Shown: piece by piece, positions 60,579-64,000 of the stretch
How positions within the stretch are numbered: position 1 is the first letter of the stretch
How the letters are laid out: each line of letters opens with the position of its first letter
The notes under the pieces: generated by a model
Told to the model about the DNA's origin: nothing
Seen by the model: the letters and a program-made list of their open reading frames with translations, nothing else
The model's database searches: none
Assembly: GCF_030035605.1 (NCBI RefSeq)
Contig: NZ_CP106736.1
Coordinates: 1,674,001-1,738,000 of the forward strand
Source: Silvimonas soli
GTDB taxonomy: Bacteria > Pseudomonadota > Gammaproteobacteria > Burkholderiales > Chitinibacteraceae
Direction: 5' to 3'
Length of the DNA stretch: 64,000 nt
Made by a program: the position numbers and the translations under genes

Positions 60579-60935
60579 ATGACTGATTGCCTGTTCTGCA
60601 AGCTGGCCAGCGGTGAAATCCCCAGCAAGCAAATTTATGAAGATGATGAAGTCGTGGCTTTTCACGACATCCATCCGGTCGCGCCAGTGCATTTTCTGAT
60701 TGTGCCCAAAGTCCACATTGATTCACTGGCACATGCCCTGCCGCGTCACCAGGCATTGCTGGGCAAGATGTTGCTGCTGGCACCGCAACTTGCCGACGAA
60801 CATGGTTTGGCGGATGGCTTTCGCACCGTGATCAATACCGGTCACGCGGGTGGGCAGACTTTCTTCCATCTGCACGTGCACGTCTTTGGCGGTAACGCCA
60901 TGACCCCGAATCTGGCTGAAATCAAAACGCAGTAA
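60579..60935 (+). CDS. hinT: HIT family purine nucleoside phosphoramidase HinT
   Basis: This 118-residue protein has the HIT domain: DCLFCKLASGEIPSKQIYED with a C-x-x-C, and the catalytic HLHVHVFGG triad of histidines. It hydrolyses aminoacyl adenylates and other phosphoramidates. Conserved location between hisE and tatA in Betaproteobacteria. Confidence 0.95.
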   Translation: MTDCLFCKLASGEIPSKQIYEDDEVVAFHDIHPVAPVHFLIVPKVHIDSLAHALPRHQALLGKMLLLAPQLADEHGLADGFRTVINTGHAGGQTFFHLHVHVFGGNAMTPNLAEIKTQ

Positions 60936-60995
60936 GTCGATCTTTCTGTTGTTACCTTAATGAACGTGCGGCTTTGCGCCGCCTGGAGCAAACAA

Positions 60996-61211
60996 ATGGG
61001 TTCTTTAAGCATCTGGCACTGGCTGATTGTGCTGGTCGTGGTCGTACTGATTTTTGGTACCAAGAAACTGAGTAATGTTGGCAAGGATCTGGGTTCTGCC
61101 GTGCGTGGGTTCAAGGAAGGCATCAACGGTGAAGGCGAAGCAGCCAAGCCAGCCGATACCAAGCCTGAAGCTGGCCGCGTCATTGACACTGCCGAACGCG
61201 ACAAACGCTAA
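60996..61211 (+). CDS. tatA: Twin-arginine translocase subunit TatA
   Basis: TatA oligomerises to form the Tat translocation pathway. The 71-residue protein starts MGSLSIWHWLIVLVVVVLIF, has the FGTKKL motif, an amphipathic helix and an acidic tail. GGAG lies upstream of the ATG; the upstream frame start is rejected. Confidence 0.95.
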   Translation: MGSLSIWHWLIVLVVVVLIFGTKKLSNVGKDLGSAVRGFKEGINGEGEAAKPADTKPEAGRVIDTAERDKR

Positions 61212-61236
61212 ACCGCCCTGCTGACGGAAATTACTC

Positions 61237-61758
61237 GTGTTCGACATCAGTCTGGGTGAGATGGCCGTAATCGGTGCGGTGGCCTTGGTTGTCATTGGCC
61301 CGGAGCGGTTGCCAAAAGTAGCGCGTACACTGGGCTTGCTGGTGGGGCGCGCGCAGCGCTTTGCGTCCAGCGTTAAAGCCGATCTGGATCGCGAGATTGC
61401 ACAAAGCGAACTGGCAAAGATTGAGGCCGAGATGCGCGCTGAAGGCACCGCCTTACGCAACACAATCCATCAGCCACTGGCTGACGCCAAAGCCGCGTTG
61501 CTCAGCGCGACACCCGAAGTCGCAACGCCCACCATTGCTACACCAGCGATGATGGAGCCCGCACATGTTGCCACGCCCGAAGATATGGCACTGGCGCCGC
61601 AAATTGAACAACCTGTGGTGGCAGCAACGCCTTCCGTTGCCAGCGCCGCCCCGCACGCCGAACCCGCCGCAGAACTTGTCCCCGAGCATGACGAGCGTCA
61701 GCTTGATCTCTTTTACACTCCGCCCGCCGAGCAACCGCCGGCGCGTGATCGTCGCTGA
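61237..61758 (+). CDS. tatB: Twin-arginine translocase subunit TatB
   Basis: TatB forms the substrate receptor with TatC. The 173-residue product begins at GTG with MFDISLGEMAVIGAVALVVIG, has PERLPKVARTLG, an amphipathic helix with SVKADLDREIAQ and a long Ala/Pro/Thr-rich tail. 25 bases after tatA. Confidence 0.95.
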   Translation: MFDISLGEMAVIGAVALVVIGPERLPKVARTLGLLVGRAQRFASSVKADLDREIAQSELAKIEAEMRAEGTALRNTIHQPLADAKAALLSATPEVATPTIATPAMMEPAHVATPEDMALAPQIEQPVVAATPSVASAAPHAEPAAELVPEHDERQLDLFYTPPAEQPPARDRR

Positions 61759-61761
61759 GTC

Positions 61762-62508
61762 ATGACCCAGGATAACTTTCAGCCGCTGCTGGTCCACCTG
61801 ATCGAGTTGCGCACGCGCATTGTGCGCAGCGCGCTGGTGTTCTTTGTCGGCTTTGCCATCTGCTTTTACTTCTCGCAGCAGCTGTATGACTTTCTGGTGG
61901 CGCCACTGACTGCCGTGCTACCGGGGCAGAAACTGGTTTCCATCGGCATTGCCTCACCGTTCTTGCTGCAGGTAAAAATCGTGGCCATGACGGCGGTGGT
62001 GATCACCATGCCTCACAGCCTGTACCAGCTGTGGGCCTTTGTCGCACCCGGCCTCTATGCCCACGAAAAACGCATGATCGGACCGCTGGTGGTGTCGTCC
62101 ACGCTGCTGTTTGTCTGCGGGATGGCGTTCGCTTATTTCTTTGTGTTTAAAACCGTGTTCGGCTTCGTCGCCACGCACATTCCGTCATCCATGACCTGGC
62201 TGCCGGATTCCGACCAGTACTTGAGCTTTGTACTGGGTTTGTTTATTTCTTTCGGCATCACCTTCGAAGTGCCGGTAGCCATCGTGCTGCTGGTTCGCAT
62301 CGGCGTGGTTACCGTAGAAAAACTGGTGAGCTGGCGCCCATATGTGATTGTGGGTGCGTTTATCGTGGCTGCGGTCGTCACTCCGCCCGACCCGCTTTCG
62401 CAATGCCTGCTCGCCGTCCCACTCTGGCTGTTGTATGAAGCCGGTTGCATCGTCGCCCGCTGGACCGGGCGCGGCGCTCCTCCCAACACCGACCCACAAG
62501 AACAATGA
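61762..62508 (+). CDS. tatC: Twin-arginine translocase subunit TatC
   Basis: TatC recognises twin-arginine signal peptides. The 248-residue protein has six helices, LVHLIELRTRIVRS at the start, the periplasmic and cytoplasmic family loops, and YQLWAFVAPGLYAHEKR. The next gene begins on its stop (ATGA). Confidence 0.96.
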   Translation: MTQDNFQPLLVHLIELRTRIVRSALVFFVGFAICFYFSQQLYDFLVAPLTAVLPGQKLVSIGIASPFLLQVKIVAMTAVVITMPHSLYQLWAFVAPGLYAHEKRMIGPLVVSSTLLFVCGMAFAYFFVFKTVFGFVATHIPSSMTWLPDSDQYLSFVLGLFISFGITFEVPVAIVLLVRIGVVTVEKLVSWRPYVIVGAFIVAAVVTPPDPLSQCLLAVPLWLLYEAGCIVARWTGRGAPPNTDPQEQ

Positions 62509-64000
62509 AAACTCCCGCTTCACTTCGCATTTATCAGGCATTGTTATTTCTGCTGGCCGCTGTGCCATGTGGCATTCCATTCCGTTATCCGCCCAATCCG
62601 GTGTTCCCGTCAGAACTGGCCGCTTTTGGTTTCTGCGCCCTGCTGATCATGGCTGCGGCGGCACTGCCTAATACCTTGCGCCGCAGCGCCCCGCCGTGGA
62701 TGAGCTGGCCGTGGCTGGCTCTGGCCGCGGTGTTGCTGATTCAGATTGTGGCCCTGCCGGTTATTTACTGGTCTGAGCGCACCATTCCACTCAGCTATCT
62801 GATTACGGCTGGTCTGGCCGTATGGAGCCTGTCGCTGGCCCGTGACGAACATGGCATTGAGCCATTGGCCGTTGCGCTGGCGTGGGGCTTGCTGGTGGGT
62901 GCGCTGTTCAATACCGGCATTTCAGTGCCGCAGATTGTGCAGTTGCTGGAACATGGCCCGCGCCTGATTTTTGGCAACATTGGCCAGAAAAACATGTACG
63001 GCCATTATCTGGCCTGGGGTCTGGCTGCGGCGGCATGGCTGACGGCGCATCGCCGTTTGCAAAGCTGGGCCTTCTGGATTCTGGCGGCGTGGCTGGCCTT
63101 GTCCATGGCGTGGTGTGGTTCGCGCTCCATCTTCCTGTACGCCGGTGCCTGGCTGGTATTCGGTGGCGTGCTGTTCTTCACCACGCATGGCAAAAACCGC
63201 CGCTTTGCGGGCTTCCTGTTCGGGGCGGCAGTATTGATTCTGGCCATGCAGTTCGTGGCACCACTGATCAACGAAGTCATGCAAGCCTCCTTGCACGCCA
63301 AGAATGAAGTCCCGACCGGGCTGGACCGGCTGGACTCCAATGGCGCCCGTCGTCTGGTGGAATGGCACAAGGCCTGGATGGTATTCCTGGAGCATCCGGT
63401 GCTGGGCGTAGGCTGGGGCGGCTATGGCGCGGAAAGCGTGCGCTTGCAGGTAATTCCGGCCTTTGCCAAGGTCGTTGAACCGGTGTTGTTTACCCATTGC
63501 CACAACTCGCTACTGAACCTGATGGCAGAAACCGGCGTAATCGGTACCGTCGTCGTCGTCGTGCCGCTCTTGCTCGCCTTTGCTGCACTGTGGGGCCGTC
63601 GACACGATACGGTGGCGGTGTTTGGTGCGTCGCTGGTGATCGTGTCCATCCTGCACAGCCTGGTGGAATACCCGCTGTGGTATTTCCACTTCTTCGGCCC
63701 GTTTGCGCTGATGCTGTACCTGATGTTCGACAACGCGCCCAAAGGCGGCCTGTCGATGGTGCAGGCCCGCATGGGTGGCATGTTGACCGGCCTCGCCGCA
63801 CTGGCCCTGGGTATTGCCGGTACCGCGTTTTATATCCAGCTTTATCCGATCATGGATAGCTCCAGCAAGCCCAAAGAGAACGAGCGCCGCATCCATATCC
63901 TGGAGCAAATGCGCCACAATCCGTTGCTGGATTACTTTGCCGAATTTGGTCTATCGAACTTCATCGTGGCCAACCGGGACGACATCGCCTGGAAGCTGGG
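62505..64000 (+). CDS. O-antigen ligase / PglL-like O-oligosaccharyltransferase, 3' end cut
   Basis: The frame is open from ATG 62505 to the window edge (498 residues), with no stop seen. It is a polytopic membrane protein with about ten helices, the GNIGQKNMYGHYLAWG segment and the Wzy_C-type motif HCHNSLLNLMAETGVIGTV, followed by a Wzy_C_2-like tail. This fits PglL protein O-glycosyltransferases or O-antigen ligases; which is undecided. It overlaps tatC by 4 bases, so it is probably expressed with Tat. Confidence 0.85.
   Translation, partial: MKTPASLRIYQALLFLLAAVPCGIPFRYPPNPVFPSELAAFGFCALLIMAAAALPNTLRRSAPPWMSWPWLALAAVLLIQIVALPVIYWSERTIPLSYLITAGLAVWSLSLARDEHGIEPLAVALAWGLLVGALFNTGISVPQIVQLLEHGPRLIFGNIGQKNMYGHYLAWGLAAAAWLTAHRRLQSWAFWILAAWLALSMAWCGSRSIFLYAGAWLVFGGVLFFTTHGKNRRFAGFLFGAAVLILAMQFVAPLINEVMQASLHAKNEVPTGLDRLDSNGARRLVEWHKAWMVFLEHPVLGVGWGGYGAESVRLQVIPAFAKVVEPVLFTHCHNSLLNLMAETGVIGTVVVVVPLLLAFAALWGRRHDTVAVFGASLVIVSILHSLVEYPLWYFHFFGPFALMLYLMFDNAPKGGLSMVQARMGGMLTGLAALALGIAGTAFYIQLYPIMDSSSKPKENERRIHILEQMRHNPLLDYFAEFGLSNFIVANRDDIAWKL

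Noticed and set aside
1..64000. CRISPR arrays, tRNA or rRNA genes, insertion sequences, prophage
   Set aside because: I looked for regular spaced repeats, cloverleaf-like GTTC regions, transposase motifs and phage genes and saw none. Short tRNA-like folds cannot be excluded without a covariance search.

Overview
The window is a GC-rich, gene-dense chromosomal segment from a Gram-negative betaproteobacterium, most probably of the order Neisseriales. Evidence: a complete Lpt and KDO gene set; the chain rpoN-hpf-ptsN-hprK-rapZ, in which hprK between ptsN and rapZ is typical of Betaproteobacteria; a two-gene tetrameric glycyl-tRNA synthetase; a short-form HisG; and murA-his-hinT-tatABC linkage. 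I could not fix the genus. No rRNA, tRNA, CRISPR array, insertion sequence or phage gene is visible.

Layout. Bases 1-9,130: an envelope and nitrogen-PTS block on the + strand (kdsD-kdsC-lptCAB-rpoN-hpf, then ptsN-hprK-rapZ, a NusG-domain-II protein, a Gx-type transporter and ubiX). Bases 9,130-13,420: mostly minus-strand accessory genes (MATE pump, an unknown 104-residue protein, a GlxA-type regulator overlapping a cysteine hydrolase, dtd). Bases 13,589-19,150: + strand asd, arylamine N-acetyltransferase, a YigZ protein, and a lipoprotein metalloprotease directly coupled to a secreted protein of unknown function. Bases 19,170-28,630: minus-strand yaaA, a D-lactate-dehydrogenase-like gene overlapping a PAS sensor kinase plus FixJ-type regulator, a small RRM protein, an NDUFA9-like protein, a lytic transglycosylase and a YeiH exporter, the last divergent from its LysR regulator across a clean palindrome. 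Bases 28,724-35,263: + strand LysR, glyQ, a small lipoprotein, glyS, gmhB, an acyltransferase and a YgjP-type peptidase.

Bases 35,337-45,353 hold one minus-strand cluster: a secretin, a tiny membrane protein, an assembly ATPase, a platform protein, a fused PilM/PilN (GspL-like) protein, a PilO-like protein, a small periplasmic protein and three pilin-like proteins. Most junctions overlap by 1-4 bases. It looks like an MSHA-type or type II-secretion-like pilus machine that lacks its own prepilin peptidase and retraction ATPase, and it is the most interesting system here.

Bases 45,608-53,462: the Mla phospholipid transport operon (mlaFEDCB), a separately promoted mlaA, an ABC-2 exporter, a BolA protein, a small membrane protein, murA and a DUF4870 protein. 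Bases 53,599-60,458: histidine biosynthesis (hisG, hisD, hisB, hisH, hisA, hisF, hisI, hisE) broken by three intrinsic terminators. hisC is absent from its usual place, where a TfoX-N protein and a cupin sit instead. Bases 60,579-64,000: hinT, tatABC and the start of an O-antigen-ligase/PglL-like membrane protein that runs off the end.
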